Below are positions 41,021-50,419 of a stretch of 64,000 nt of DNA, piece by piece. The position numbers and the translations under genes were made by a program. This DNA is from Caldinitratiruptor microaerophilus (lineage in GTDB: Bacteria > Bacillota > Sulfobacillia > Symbiobacteriales > ZC4RG38): NCBI RefSeq assembly GCF_025999835.1, contig NZ_AP025628.1, positions 310,001-374,000 of the forward strand. Direction: 5' to 3'. Within the stretch, counting starts at the first letter, position 1. Each line of letters starts with the position of its first letter. Under the pieces are notes generated by a model. The model was given only the letters and a program-made list of their open reading frames with translations. It made no database searches and had not been told where the DNA came from.

Positions 41021-42496
41021 TTGGCGCGCTGGCTCGACTACCGGCAGTGGAGCGTCCGTTTCAAGTTCACCGCCACGCTCGTCATGGGTTCCCTTTCCAC
41101 CGCCGTCCTCGTGGCCGGAACCCTTTTGTGGCTGCAGTGGCACGGCGGCATCGTCGATCCGGCGGTGTTCCGGCGCAACATCCTGTACGCGGCCCTGGCG
41201 GCGTCCATCCCGTTCGTGGTGAGCATCTTCGTCGGGATCGGTATCTCGATCCTGGTGGCGACGCCGCTACGCGCCATCCGCCAGGCGATGAGCCGGGTGG
41301 CGCAGGGCGACCTCCGGGTGGACGAGGTGCGGACCCCCTTCCGGGACGACATGGGCCTCATCGCCGAGGCGTTCGGCCAGATGGTGGCGGACCTGCGGCG
41401 GGTCGTGGGCGAGATGACCCAGAGTGCCCGTGAGGTGGCAGCCGCCAGCCGGGTCGGGCAGGAGAGCTCGCAGGCCATCGCCCAGGTGGCGGCGGAGCTG
41501 CGCGCCGAGTCCGACCACCTCGCCGAGGCGGCGGGCAAGCAGCGCGACCAGGCCCGGCAGGCGGTCCAGGTGATCGACGAGCTGCGGCGGGCCGTGCGGG
41601 ACGTGGCGACCGGCGCCCAGAACCAGGCGGCGCAGGCCTCCAGCGGCCTGGAGGCGATCCGGCAGATGGCCTCGGCCATCGACCAGGTGGCGGCCAGCGC
41701 CGGGCAGGTGGCCGCCGCCGCCCAGAACGCCCACGCGGCCTCGACGAAGGGGAGCCGGCAGATCGCCCAGGCGGTCGACGGGATGCTGCGGGTGCGCGAC
41801 CAGGTGACGGGCGCCTCGGACCGTATCCACGCGCTCGAGGCCAGCCTCGCGCACGTCGACGAGATCCTCCGCCTCATCACGGACGTGGCGGAGCAGACGA
41901 ACCTGCTCGCCCTGAACGCCGCCATCGAGGCGGCGCGGGCGGGGGAGCACGGCCGGGGCTTCGCCGTGGTGGCGGACGAGGTGCGGCGCCTGAGCGAGCG
42001 ATCCCGGGAGGCGGCGGAGCAGATCGGGGAGCAGCTGAGGCAGCTCCAGGCCAGCGCCCGGGAAGTGGTCGAGGCCATGAGCGTCACCAGCCGGGAGGCG
42101 GAGGCAGGGGCGCAGCTCGGCGCCGGGGTGCGGGACGCCCTGCAGTCGATCATCGTGGCCGTGGAGGAGACCGACCGTGCGGCGCAGAACATCTCGGCCG
42201 CGGCGCAGCAGCTCGCCGCCTCCAGCCAGGATGTCGTGCGCGCGACCGAGGAGCTGGCGGCGATCGCGGAGGAGAACTCGGCCGCCAGCGAGGAGATGCT
42301 GGCTTCGGCGGAAGAGGTCGGCGGGCTGGTCGGACAGATGGCGGAGGTGGCCGAGTGGGGCGCCGGGGCAGCGGGGCGCCTGTCGGAAGCCAGTCACCGG
42401 CTGATGGTCTCCACCGCCGAGGCAGCGGTGTCCGCCGGTCAGCTCAAGGACCTGAGCGAGCGATTGACCGCCCGGGTGAGCCGCTTCACCACCTGA
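41021..42496 (+). CDS. Methyl-accepting chemotaxis protein
   Basis: 491 residues. Two membrane segments (about residues 15-35 and 58-83) enclose only some 20 outer residues, so there is no periplasmic sensor domain. A HAMP domain follows ([20 protein letters not shown]), then a long signalling coiled coil with the conserved hairpin tip [20 protein letters not shown] and [20 protein letters not shown]. It probably senses membrane or cytoplasmic state. TTG 41021 with AGGGGGCAGGACGGA upstream. No che genes are adjacent, but a CheX-EAL protein is at 23 kb. Confidence 0.93.
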   Translation: MARWLDYRQWSVRFKFTATLVMGSLSTAVLVAGTLLWLQWHGGIVDPAVFRRNILYAALAASIPFVVSIFVGIGISILVATPLRAIRQAMSRVAQGDLRVDEVRTPFRDDMGLIAEAFGQMVADLRRVVGEMTQSAREVAAASRVGQESSQAIAQVAAELRAESDHLAEAAGKQRDQARQAVQVIDELRRAVRDVATGAQNQAAQASSGLEAIRQMASAIDQVAASAGQVAAAAQNAHAASTKGSRQIAQAVDGMLRVRDQVTGASDRIHALEASLAHVDEILRLITDVAEQTNLLALNAAIEAARAGEHGRGFAVVADEVRRLSERSREAAEQIGEQLRQLQASAREVVEAMSVTSREAEAGAQLGAGVRDALQSIIVAVEETDRAAQNISAAAQQLAASSQDVVRATEELAAIAEENSAASEEMLASAEEVGGLVGQMAEVAEWGAGAAGRLSEASHRLMVSTAEAAVSAGQLKDLSERLTARVSRFTT

Positions 42497-42563
42497 GTCA
42501 CCACCCGCAGGAGGAAAAGGACCGCCGGCGGGGGAAGTTAACGGGAGAAGGGAGGCGTCGGGC

Positions 42564-42785
42564 GTGTTCCGCAACCTGGGGCCGATGGAGATCGGGCTCA
42601 TCCTGCTGATCCTCCTGCTGCTCTTCGGGGGGTCCAAGCTCCCGGAGCTTGCCCGCGGTCTGGGCAAGGGGATCCGGGAGTTCAAGCAATCCATGCGGGA
42701 CGAGGGGCCGGCGGAGGAGAAGCCACCGGCCGGCGGCGCTCCGGAGAAGACCGCGGCGGAGGGTTCCGCGCGCAAGGAAGGCTAG
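42564..42785 (+). CDS. tatA: Sec-independent protein translocase TatA/E
   Basis: 73 residues. A short N-terminal membrane helix (PMEIGLILLILLLLFGGSKL) with the conserved Phe-Gly hinge leads into the amphipathic helix PELARGLGKGIREFKQSM and an acidic/Lys-rich tail. TatA forms the pore of the twin-arginine pathway. GTG 42564 follows GAAGGGAGG. tatC is not in the window. Confidence 0.95.
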   Translation: MFRNLGPMEIGLILLILLLLFGGSKLPELARGLGKGIREFKQSMRDEGPAEEKPPAGGAPEKTAAEGSARKEG

Positions 42786-42802
42786 CCGGGGGTGCTGCGC
42801 GT

Positions 42803-43633
42803 TTGTGGCTGGTCCTCCTGGTGGCCGGCAGCCTCCTCATGGGACTGTCGGTCAACCTTTTTCTGCTCCCGCTGCGGCTCGCCGAGGGCGGCGTGGTCGG
42901 GGTCGGGATCGTGCTCGAGCACACCCTCGGCGTGCCGGTGCCGGTGAGCTTCTTCCTGCTCAACCTGCCCCTGGCCGTGGTCGCGTGGCGCCATCGCGGC
43001 TGGGACTTCGTCGCGCGCTCGGTCCTGGGGATCGTGGCGTTCACCCTGTCCCTGGCCCTGACGCGGGGCGTGCACCCGATCACCTCCGAGCCCCTCCTGG
43101 GAATCGTCTACGGGGGGCTCACCATGGGGGTCGGCCTCGGCCTGGTGCTGCGCGCCGGCGCCACCACCGGCGGCACGGACCTGCTCGCCTCGCTGTTCCA
43201 CCACCACCTGGGCCTGACAGTGGGCAACGTGATCCTGGCGGTGGACGCGCTGGTGCTGCTCCTGGCGGGCGTCACCTTCGGGTTCGAGCAGGCCCTCTAC
43301 TCGGGCCTGACGCTGGCCATCTCCAGCCGGATGGTCGACTACGTCCAGGAGGGTTTCTACGGCGCCAAGGGGGTCGCGGTCATCACCACCCGGCCGCAGG
43401 AGATCACCCGGGCCATCATGGAGGGGCTGGAGCGCGGGGTGACCCTCCTGGAGGGGACGGGAGGGTGGACCGGGGAGCGACGGACCATCGTCTACTCGGT
43501 GGTGCAGCGGAGCGAACTGAGTGCCCTGAAGCGCATGGTCTACGGACTGGACCCCGGGGCGTTCGTGGTGGTCGGAGACGTGCGCGAGGTGCTGGGGGAG
43601 GGGTTCCGCCCCTGGGACACGGCACGACCGTAA
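42803..43633 (+). CDS. YitT-family membrane protein
   Basis: 276 residues. Five membrane segments (MWLVLLVAGSLLMGLSVNLF onward, with RLAEGGVVGVGI and the LRAGATTGGTDLLA motif of the family) precede a C-terminal DUF2179 domain (KGVAVITTRPQEITRAIMEG, GVTLLEGTGGWTGERRTIVY and the LDPGAFVVV end). These proteins are very common in Bacillota, often in several copies, and their function is poorly known. TTG 42803 was used, since no better start lies downstream. A terminator follows. Confidence 0.92.
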   Translation: MWLVLLVAGSLLMGLSVNLFLLPLRLAEGGVVGVGIVLEHTLGVPVPVSFFLLNLPLAVVAWRHRGWDFVARSVLGIVAFTLSLALTRGVHPITSEPLLGIVYGGLTMGVGLGLVLRAGATTGGTDLLASLFHHHLGLTVGNVILAVDALVLLLAGVTFGFEQALYSGLTLAISSRMVDYVQEGFYGAKGVAVITTRPQEITRAIMEGLERGVTLLEGTGGWTGERRTIVYSVVQRSELSALKRMVYGLDPGAFVVVGDVREVLGEGFRPWDTARP

Positions 43634-43653
43634 GGCGGCGCAGCACGCGCGTG

Positions 43654-43690
43654 GGCCCCCCGGTCCCTGGTCAGGGCACGGGGGGCCTTT
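43654..43690. terminator. Terminator after yitT
   Basis: GGCCCCCCG (43654-43662) pairs with CGGGGGGCC (43679-43687) and is followed by TTT. It lies between the convergent YitT gene and the germination operon. Confidence 0.85.
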
Positions 43691-43698
43691 GACTTCTG

Positions 43699-43866
43699 CT
43701 ACCGCGTGATGAGGAGATAGAGCGGGAGCCCCAAGCTGGCGGCCGCCAGGACCAGGAGGCCGGCCGCGCCGCGGAGGAGCCGCTGCCGGAGCGCCCAGCG
43801 CGCGTAGTTCACGGAGTAGGCGGCAGCCGCCAGCGCGATCAAGAGGGCTCCGAGCTTGTAGAGCAC
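43699..43866 (-). CDS. Small membrane protein at the end of the germination operon
   Basis: 55 residues from GTG 43866, with GAGAGGGGGGACTGC upstream that overlaps the gerC stop region. It has two hydrophobic helices (KLGALLIALAAAAYSVNYA and LLVLAAASLGLPLYLLI) joined by a basic loop (RWALRQRLLRG). Fourteen bases separate it from gerC on the same strand. Small membrane proteins linked to ger operons (GerD/GerY-like) are known, but no family is recognised here. Confidence 0.65.
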   Translation of the reverse strand: MLYKLGALLIALAAAAYSVNYARWALRQRLLRGAAGLLVLAAASLGLPLYLLITR

Positions 43867-43880
43867 CGCAGTCCCCCCTC

Positions 43881-45248
43881 TCAACGTGCCGGCGCGATTC
43901 GGGGAGGATCGAGGCGCGTACCCGGGCGGCGGATCTGCACGGGGATGCGCACCTCGACCTCCGCCTCCGGGAAGCGGCGGCTCCAGTCGTACTCCCGCCA
44001 TTCCGGGTAGGTGGGAAAGAGGCGCGCCACCTTGAGGCCGAACCCGAACGGATCGGCCCGCCACTCGGTCTGCGCCTTGCGGATCAGTTCCCGAGCCGTC
44101 GCCTCGAGAAGGGCCGACGTTGCCCCCGCCAGACGGGCGATGCGGGTCTCGTCCCGCGCGTAGTCAACACGGCTCTGGACTCCGAGCAGCGTCGCCTCCT
44201 GCGGTGCGACCACCGTGAGGCGCGGGTGCTGCCCGCCCAGTGCCGCGCGGACGACGGGGAGCCGTCCGGGCCGGATCTCGAGTCCGACTTCCTGGCCCGG
44301 GGCCAGCGGGTCCGGAACCGACAGCACGGCGCGCCGCAGGTCCCCGCGCAGGAGGTTGATGACCCGCATCTCCTGGCCGGTGGCAACCCCGACCATGCGC
44401 GCGTCCCGGAGGATGGCCGCTCCCACCATCTCCGCGTTGGGTCCGCCGCGCCGGGGGAGGTTGCCGGCCACCCATTGCTCCGGCCGCTCCGGGCCGGCGG
44501 TGTCACCCCCCCCACCGGTGCCGTCCCCGGCCTCGCCGCCCGGCCGGGCGCCCTCCTCCGTCGAGCCCTCCTGCTGGTGCTGCCCCGGCTGAGGGCGCAG
44601 CGCGATCAGGTACGCGATCCCGTCCATGCCCGGGTTCTCCGTGGCGGCCAGAAGGTCGTTGAAGCGGGCCGAATGCGGGATCAGGCCCGTCTCCCGGTCC
44701 TGCAGCGGCAGGAACTCGAGGAAGCGGTGGGGGTCCCGCTCGACCTGCGGGTGCAGGCGGCTGAGCAACTCCACTGCCGGGCCCTGGCTGATGACCACGG
44801 CCATGGTGGCCCGGATCGGGCGGCTGCGGTCCAGGAAGTCGAGAAACGGGGCCAGGCCGTCGTGCTCTGCGAGGTCCCGCCCCACGACCAGGACCTTGGC
44901 GTGCTCCAGGGACAGCGTGCGGGCAAGGTACGAGTTGAGGAGGTTTGCCGCCTCCGGGATCGTCGCGGCGGTGACGGTGGAGACCGTGACGACGTCCTCC
45001 TCGCCGCCGCTCCCACCGCCGTCGCCATTCCCGCCGCCGCCGGCCATCTTGCTCGGGATGGCGATCATCGCCGAGACCTGAACGCCGTGTGGTGCCCGGT
45101 CCAGACCGAGGGCCAGCACGAAGGCGAGTTCCTCCAGCTCGCGCCGGTCCCAGCACCCCGTCAGGAGCGGGGTCAGCACCAGCGCAATACCCGCGAGCCA
45201 CACCCGGCGGGTGCGGGGCTGCCGGCTAGTCGTCGCCGGTCGGGGCAT
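43881..45248 (-). CDS. gerC: Ger(x)C-family spore germination lipoprotein
   Basis: 455 residues. The signal peptide ends in the classic LLTGCWDRRELEELAF, where Cys is lipidated and WDRREL is the family signature. NLLNSYLARTLSLEHAKVLV, VVISQG and the C-terminal REYDWSRRFPEAEVEVRIPV match the three-domain GerC fold. A low-complexity Gly/Asp/Glu insertion lies near residue 75 (GGGGNGDGGGSGGEED) and a second near residue 245. GerC is part of the inner-membrane nutrient receptor of the spore. ATG 45248 overlaps gerB by 23 nt. Confidence 0.95.
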   Translation of the reverse strand: MPRPATTSRQPRTRRVWLAGIALVLTPLLTGCWDRRELEELAFVLALGLDRAPHGVQVSAMIAIPSKMAGGGGNGDGGGSGGEEDVVTVSTVTAATIPEAANLLNSYLARTLSLEHAKVLVVGRDLAEHDGLAPFLDFLDRSRPIRATMAVVISQGPAVELLSRLHPQVERDPHRFLEFLPLQDRETGLIPHSARFNDLLAATENPGMDGIAYLIALRPQPGQHQQEGSTEEGARPGGEAGDGTGGGGDTAGPERPEQWVAGNLPRRGGPNAEMVGAAILRDARMVGVATGQEMRVINLLRGDLRRAVLSVPDPLAPGQEVGLEIRPGRLPVVRAALGGQHPRLTVVAPQEATLLGVQSRVDYARDETRIARLAGATSALLEATARELIRKAQTEWRADPFGFGLKVARLFPTYPEWREYDWSRRFPEAEVEVRIPVQIRRPGTRLDPPRIAPAR

Positions 45249-46335
45249 GTGCGGGCACCCCCTTGCGGCGCAGGAGCCGGAGTCCGTAGGCGAGGATGGG
45301 CACCCCGAACACCGGCCCGACCGCCCAGGTGCGCACGGCCAGGTCCGCCCGCAGGGCGGTGATGGTGTCCGGCGGCAGCAGGCTGATCGAGAAGGCCACC
45401 ACCGCCAGCGGGAACAGGAGGGGGCGGTAGTACGGAAGGGCCAGCGTCACGGAGGCGAGCGAGGCGGTCGCGTGCAGGGAGATCGCCATGTACACGAGCG
45501 CGCCCACGATCCAGAACAGGACGAACAGGCCCTCGGCGCGCTGGAAGAACCGCCCGAGGTACACGAGGCGGGCGAGACGGTAGAAGAGGAAGGGGTGCCG
45601 GGCGGCATCCTCGGGTCCCAGCACCGCCGTACCCAGCGCGACCGTCCCCGCCAGGGCGATCGCCGACGTGGCCAGGGCCCACATGGCTGCTGCCCGCAGA
45701 TGGCCCGGGCTGCGCGCCGCGTACGCGTAGACCCCGGTCAGCCCCAGGTCCGCCCACAGGCCGATGTCGCGCAGGCTGGCGGCCACCAGTCCCGACAGGC
45801 CCGGCCCGGCCAGCGGGAAGAGCCAGTCCGTGTGGGCTTCCGGCAGCACGGCGGCGGCGACCGCCAGGACGGAGAGGGTCAGCGCCGGCCAGACGATGAC
45901 GTTGGCCCGCGCCACGGGCTCCAGCCCCAGGTAGGCGCCGTAGACGGCCATCGCCAGGACGGTGGCGCCGATGGCCGTCGGGGGGGTGCGCGGCAGGATG
46001 GCCACGGCGAAGGTCTCCATGACCAGCCGCACGCCGAGGGCGGTCTTGAGGACGAGCCACAGCGTCAGGGCGACGTTGGCCACGAGGCCCGGCACAAGGC
46101 CGAACGTCTCCTGCAAGGCCTCGGGCAGCCCCCGCCCCGGGAAGTCCTGCATCAGCGACACGATCGGCAGGGTGAGGATCCCGGCCCACACGGCGGACAG
46201 CAGGGCGACCGCCCACCCGGCCGTGATCCCCTGCTGGGCGACGAGTGCCGGGTGCGGTAGCACCACGACCCCGGCCAGAACCGTGAACCCGAGCAGGGCC
46301 AGCTCCCGGAACCCGAGGTGGCCTTCCTGGTACAC
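45226..46335 (-). CDS. gerB: GerB-family spore germination permease
   Basis: 369 residues, about ten membrane segments, of the amino-acid/polyamine/organocation permease-like GerB group that binds the nutrient germinant. It begins YQEGHLGFRELALLGFTVLA and continues through LPIVSLMQDFPGRGLPEALQ, YGAYLGLEPVARANVIVWP and RRLV-like loops to PPDTITALRADLAVRTW. GTG 46335 shares one base with the gerA stop (TAGTG), so the two are coupled. AAGGGAGG lies 10 nt upstream. Confidence 0.93.
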   Translation of the reverse strand: MYQEGHLGFRELALLGFTVLAGVVVLPHPALVAQQGITAGWAVALLSAVWAGILTLPIVSLMQDFPGRGLPEALQETFGLVPGLVANVALTLWLVLKTALGVRLVMETFAVAILPRTPPTAIGATVLAMAVYGAYLGLEPVARANVIVWPALTLSVLAVAAAVLPEAHTDWLFPLAGPGLSGLVAASLRDIGLWADLGLTGVYAYAARSPGHLRAAAMWALATSAIALAGTVALGTAVLGPEDAARHPFLFYRLARLVYLGRFFQRAEGLFVLFWIVGALVYMAISLHATASLASVTLALPYYRPLLFPLAVVAFSISLLPPDTITALRADLAVRTWAVGPVFGVPILAYGLRLLRRKGVPAHAPTGDD

Positions 46336-48269
46336 TAGCGCGTGCCTCCCTTGCCGTGGGTGCCGGAACCGGGCGGCCGGGTCCGGCGCTCGGGGCGTGC
46401 CGCCGGCCCCGCCGCCCCGCTGTGCCAGCGGCGGGAGATCTCCGGCTGCCGCCAGGGGTCCAGGGGCCGCACGTGCCGGGGGCGCTGTTCCATGTAGAAG
46501 AGGGGCTCGCGGCGCAGCGTGTCCTCGGCCCCGGCCCGGAACGGGGCGACCGGCGAGAGGTACGGCACCCCGAACGAGCGCAGCGCCGCGAGGTGGAGCA
46601 CGACCCCGAAGATCCCCAGGGCGATGCCGTAGAGCCCCAGCGTCATCCCGAGGAAGATGAACACGAACCGCAGCACCCGGATGCCCCAGGCCGTCGAGTA
46701 GTTGGGGATGGCGAAGGAGGCCAGGCCCGAGATCGCCGTGATGATGATCACCACCGGGCTGGCGATCCGGGCGGCGACGAGGGCCTGTCCGAGGATGAGG
46801 GCGCCGACGATGCCGATGGTCGGCCCGATCACGCTGGGGATCCGGATCCCCGCCTCGCGAACCAGCTCGAAGAAGAACTCCATGAACAGCAGCTCGAGCG
46901 CGGCGGGGAAGGGGACCCGCTCCCGGGCCGCGGCGATGGCCAGGAGAAGCTCGGTGGGGAACATCTCCTGGTGAAAGTTCACGGTGGCGATGTAGATCCC
47001 GCCGGTCAGGACCGCCAGGAGCAGGGCGATGATCCGGAGGCTGCGCAAGAGCGACCCGTACGGCCAGCGGATGTAGTAGTCCTCGGCGGTCTGCATGAGC
47101 GACCACCAGGTGACGGGTACGACCAGGGCGAAGGGCGAGTTGTCCGCCAGGATGACCGCGTGGCCTTCCGCCAGGTAGGCCGCCGCCCGGTCCGGCCGCT
47201 CGGTGGAGAGGGTCTGGGGGAACAGGGCGAACGGGCGGTCCTCGACGAACTGCTCGAGGATCCCTTCGGTCCCCACGTAGTCCAGGTCCAGGCTGGCGAT
47301 GCGCCGCTTGATCTCCCCCGGGAGCTTCGGGTTCACCACGCCCGAGATGTACATCACGGCTACGAAGGTCCGGCTGATCCTGCCGACCGGGATCATCTCG
47401 GTGACCAGGCGCGGGTCCTTGATCCGCCGCCGGATGAGGGCGATGTTCATCCGGATGGACTCGTTGAACGCGTCCAGCGGACCCCGGATCACCATCTCCT
47501 GCTTCGGGGTGGTGACGCTTCGCACCGGGAACCCCTTGGTCTCGACCACGACGGCCCGGGGCACCCCGTCGAGCAGGATGACGGTGTCGCCGCTCAGGAT
47601 GCCGTCGATGACGCCCTCGATCGTGGGCTTCTCCTCGACCTGGTTGCCGGGCAGGAGGCGGAACAGCACGCGCTCGAGGAGCGGTCGCCAGGGCTCGGGC
47701 CCGTCAGGGCGCGTGCCGGTGCGCCCGTCCTGGCGCCCGGCGGGCGGCGTGCCGGCCTGGCCCGGGGCCCCGCCCTGCGGGCCGGGTCCGGGGTCGCCGG
47801 CCGGCTGCGGCGGGCGCAGGTCGTGGTCCATGTGGGCCAGGAGCATGAGCGGCTCCAGCACCGCCATGTGGATCCGGGCGCTGTCCACCAGGCCGTCGAT
47901 GTAGAGGACGGCCGCCCGGACCGGCGGGTGGAGGCCGAGGAGGATCTCGCGGAACTTGACGTCGATGTTGTCCGGCGCCCGGAAGAAGGCGCGCAGGCAG
48001 GCCAGGTTCTCGTCGAGGGACGCGGCGAGGTCCCCAACGTCCGCGCCGGGGGCCGGGCCCCCGCCTTGCCCGGCCTGCTGCAGGGCGTCGAGGAACCGGT
48101 CGATGCGCCGCACGGCCGCGCGCGCCGACTCGCCGGTCTCCCGCAGCCGCCTCCGGACTTCCGCGAGTTCCTCCGGCGGCCGCTGGCCCCGGTCCCCGAG
48201 GGTGAACTCCCGGGGCGCCGCGGTGGCGCCCGGGTCGAGCAGGGCGCTCACCCGCTGCCAGACGCCCAT
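46335..48269 (-). CDS. gerA: GerA-family spore germination protein
   Basis: 644 residues. The N-terminal 200 residues are hydrophilic with long Pro/Gly/Arg-rich stretches (around 165-200), longer than usual. The conserved core then reads EGVIDGILSGDTVILLDG, SVTTPKQEMVIRGPLDAFNE, TFVAVMYISGVVNPKLPGEI, RRIASLDLDYVGTEGILEQF and FPQTLSTERPD, and the membrane part includes FHQEMFPTELLLAIAAARE and EAGIRIPSVIGPTIGIVGAL. GerA with GerB and GerC forms the germinant receptor. ATG 48269 lies 6 nt after GGGGGG, which is buried in a 12-bp hairpin. ATG 48275 abuts it. Confidence 0.95.
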   Translation of the reverse strand: MGVWQRVSALLDPGATAAPREFTLGDRGQRPPEELAEVRRRLRETGESARAAVRRIDRFLDALQQAGQGGGPAPGADVGDLAASLDENLACLRAFFRAPDNIDVKFREILLGLHPPVRAAVLYIDGLVDSARIHMAVLEPLMLLAHMDHDLRPPQPAGDPGPGPQGGAPGQAGTPPAGRQDGRTGTRPDGPEPWRPLLERVLFRLLPGNQVEEKPTIEGVIDGILSGDTVILLDGVPRAVVVETKGFPVRSVTTPKQEMVIRGPLDAFNESIRMNIALIRRRIKDPRLVTEMIPVGRISRTFVAVMYISGVVNPKLPGEIKRRIASLDLDYVGTEGILEQFVEDRPFALFPQTLSTERPDRAAAYLAEGHAVILADNSPFALVVPVTWWSLMQTAEDYYIRWPYGSLLRSLRIIALLLAVLTGGIYIATVNFHQEMFPTELLLAIAAARERVPFPAALELLFMEFFFELVREAGIRIPSVIGPTIGIVGALILGQALVAARIASPVVIIITAISGLASFAIPNYSTAWGIRVLRFVFIFLGMTLGLYGIALGIFGVVLHLAALRSFGVPYLSPVAPFRAGAEDTLRREPLFYMEQRPRHVRPLDPWRQPEISRRWHSGAAGPAARPERRTRPPGSGTHGKGGTR

Positions 48270-48275
48270 CCGCAT

Positions 48276-48308
48276 CCCCCCGCCGGGATAACCTACCCCG
48301 GCGGGGGG
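48276..48308 (-). promoter_or_regulatory. 12-bp hairpin containing the gerA ribosome site
   Basis: CCCCCCGCCGGG (48276-48287) pairs with CCCGGCGGGGGG (48297-48308) around a 9-nt loop. On the minus strand the final GGGGGG is the gerA Shine-Dalgarno, so the hairpin would block it. It may also end transcripts of the upstream hydrolase gene. Confidence 0.7.
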
Positions 48309-48329
48309 TCCGCTATCCGCCGGAGGACT

Positions 48330-49139
48330 TCAGGGGACGTCGACCCAGGCGTTGGGCTCCGGGGTGAGCACGCGGGTGCCGGGGCGCGCCGCCTCGGCCG
48401 CCCGGCGGCAGGCTTCGAGGTCGAAGGGCTCGAGCCAGCCGTCGACGTCCCAGTGCACCGGCACCAGCGTCCGCGGGCGGAGGCGCTCCAGGAGGGCGGG
48501 GACGTCCGCCAGGGTCAGGACCGGGGCCTCGGGGACCTTCGTGCGGGGGTTGGGCATCCGGGTGCCGATGTTCACCACGGCCAGGCGGCACCCGCCCACG
48601 TCCGGGATGCCCTCCAGGCGAGTGTCTCCACTCACGAAGGCCTTCCCGTCGGGGCCGGTGATGAGGATCTCCAGCATGGCGCCGCCGCTCGGCATGGCGC
48701 CGTAGTGGTGGGCGAGCTTCTTGGCCGCCTCGTCGCCCTCCGGGCCGGTGAACCAGTGTGCGCCGCGCCAGGCCCGCACCTCCAGGCCCCCGTCGAGGGC
48801 GAGGGACCGGCCGGGTTCGAGCGGCAGACACCGCTCCGCCGGCACACCGCAGACGTCCTGCAGCACCCGGGTGGCCTCGGGGGTGGCGATGTAGCGGGGC
48901 GCGGCGGCGGGGTCGATCCACTTGATGGCCTCGGGGTCGAAGTGGTCGAAGTGCCCGTGGGTGATCACGACGTAGTCGGGCCGGAAGTCGCGCAGGTACT
49001 GCGTGGGCGTGGGCGCGCGCCGGTTGGGGATGTACCAGTCGCCGTACGCGCCAGGGCGCGAGAAGTACGGGTCGACCGTGAAGCGCCTTCCTCCCACCTC
49101 GAGGCTGCTGCAGCCGGCGCCGTGCCAGGCGAACCGCAT
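48330..49139 (-). CDS. Metallo-beta-lactamase-fold hydrolase
   Basis: 269 residues. The metal-binding motif is VVITHGHFDHFDPEAI (HxHxDH), with the other ligands in RGAHWFTGPEG and SGDTRL, and the C-terminal PVHWDVDGWLEPFD. The layout is that of the UlaG/YtkL group, which act on lactones or phosphodiesters. The real substrate is unknown. ATG 49139 follows AGGAGAGGACGCCCG. It is divergent from the PHP gene and upstream of gerA on the same strand. Confidence 0.88.
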   Translation of the reverse strand: MRFAWHGAGCSSLEVGGRRFTVDPYFSRPGAYGDWYIPNRRAPTPTQYLRDFRPDYVVITHGHFDHFDPEAIKWIDPAAAPRYIATPEATRVLQDVCGVPAERCLPLEPGRSLALDGGLEVRAWRGAHWFTGPEGDEAAKKLAHHYGAMPSGGAMLEILITGPDGKAFVSGDTRLEGIPDVGGCRLAVVNIGTRMPNPRTKVPEAPVLTLADVPALLERLRPRTLVPVHWDVDGWLEPFDLEACRRAAEAARPGTRVLTPEPNAWVDVP

Positions 49140-49310
49140 CGGGCGTCCTCTCCTATGGATCCGGGTGTGGGACCGGTCACCGAGAGCGGTGTTCGGCGGG
49201 ATGGCGGCCGAGTCCTCCCCGTACCCTGGTACCGGGGCCCCGGCAAGGCCGCGGAACAGGAAAAGCCATCCGGCGGAGCGAATGGGCTTGCGAGGGAGGT
49301 GCCGCGGGCC

Positions 49311-50399
49311 TTGGCGGAACCCGGACTGCCGGAAGCGCCGCCGCGGATGTACGACGCGACCGGTGCCATCCACTGCCACTCCACGTACTCGGACGGGTCC
49401 GGGACGGTGGAGGAGATCGTGTCGGCCGCGCAGCGGGCCGGTCTCGAGTACCTGGTGATGACCGACCACGACACGCTCGCCCCCCTGCGGGAGAAGGGGG
49501 AGGGCTGGCACGGCCGCACCCTCGTGCTCTACGGCGTGGAGATCAGCCCCCGGCACAACCACTACCTCGCCTACGGGATCGAGGAGGTGCCCAGCTTCCA
49601 CCTCCCGCCCGCGGAGTTCATCCGGGCGGTGCGGGAACTCGGTGGGGTGGGCTTCCTGGCGCACCCGTGGGACTACGGCAGCCCCGTCCTCGGCCTGGGC
49701 GAGTACAGCTGGCAGGACTGGGAAGTCGACGGGTTCACCGGCATCGAGATCTGGAACTACTTCTCCGGCTGGGTGGGCAGCATCACGAGTGTGTGGGACC
49801 TGGTGAGGGGGCTCCTGAACTGGCGGGCGGTCAGCATGGACCCCGACCCGCGCACGCTCGCGCGCTGGGACCAGCTGGCCCTGCGCCGTCCGGTGGTCGG
49901 GATCGGCGGGGTCGACGCGCATGGCATCCGCCGGCGGATCCTGGGCGTGCCCGTGACGTTCCACCCGTACGAGCGGGCCTTCCGCACGGTCCGCACTCAC
50001 CTTCTCCTGCCCCGGCCGTGGGCGGGCGACGTGGCGGAGGATCGCCGGCAGGTGCTCGGCGCCCTCCGGCACGGGCGGGCGTACGTGGCCAACTGGGAGC
50101 AGGGCGACCCCCGGGGCTTCCGGTTCCTGGCGTGGGCCGGCGGGCGGTGGCTCGGCATGGGCGACCGGTTTCCGCACCCGGGGCCGGCCGGCAGCGTGCA
50201 CTTCTCGGTGGAGACGCCCCGGGACGTCCCCGGGGTGCGCATCGCCCTCTTCTGGAACGGCCGGCCCATGGTCGAGACGGACGGGCCGGTGCTCCAGGGC
50301 CGCGACGCCGGGCCGGGGGTGTATCGTGTCGAGGTCTACCGGCGCGGCCGGGGCTGGATCTACTCCAACCCCATCTGCCTCGAGGCCCCCATGCCCTAG
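49311..50399 (+). CDS. PHP-domain metal-dependent phosphoesterase
   Basis: 362 residues. The PHP motifs are AIHCHSTYSDGSGTVEEI, YLVMTDHDTLAPL, LYGVEISPRHNHYLA, FLAHPWDYG and GIGGVDAHG, which give the tri-metal site of the YciV/histidinol-phosphatase-like group. The C-terminal 120 residues form a beta-rich domain (VRIALFWNGRPMVETDG) typical of bacterial PHP hydrolases. TTG 49311 is used with GAGGGAGG upstream at long spacing. ATG 49347 lacks a ribosome site. It begins a run with a GH4 enzyme and a ChbG-like deacetylase. Confidence 0.85.
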   Translation: MAEPGLPEAPPRMYDATGAIHCHSTYSDGSGTVEEIVSAAQRAGLEYLVMTDHDTLAPLREKGEGWHGRTLVLYGVEISPRHNHYLAYGIEEVPSFHLPPAEFIRAVRELGGVGFLAHPWDYGSPVLGLGEYSWQDWEVDGFTGIEIWNYFSGWVGSITSVWDLVRGLLNWRAVSMDPDPRTLARWDQLALRRPVVGIGGVDAHGIRRRILGVPVTFHPYERAFRTVRTHLLLPRPWAGDVAEDRRQVLGALRHGRAYVANWEQGDPRGFRFLAWAGGRWLGMGDRFPHPGPAGSVHFSVETPRDVPGVRIALFWNGRPMVETDGPVLQGRDAGPGVYRVEVYRRGRGWIYSNPICLEAPMP

Positions 50400-50419
50400 C
50401 CGGCCGGGGGGGTGCACGC

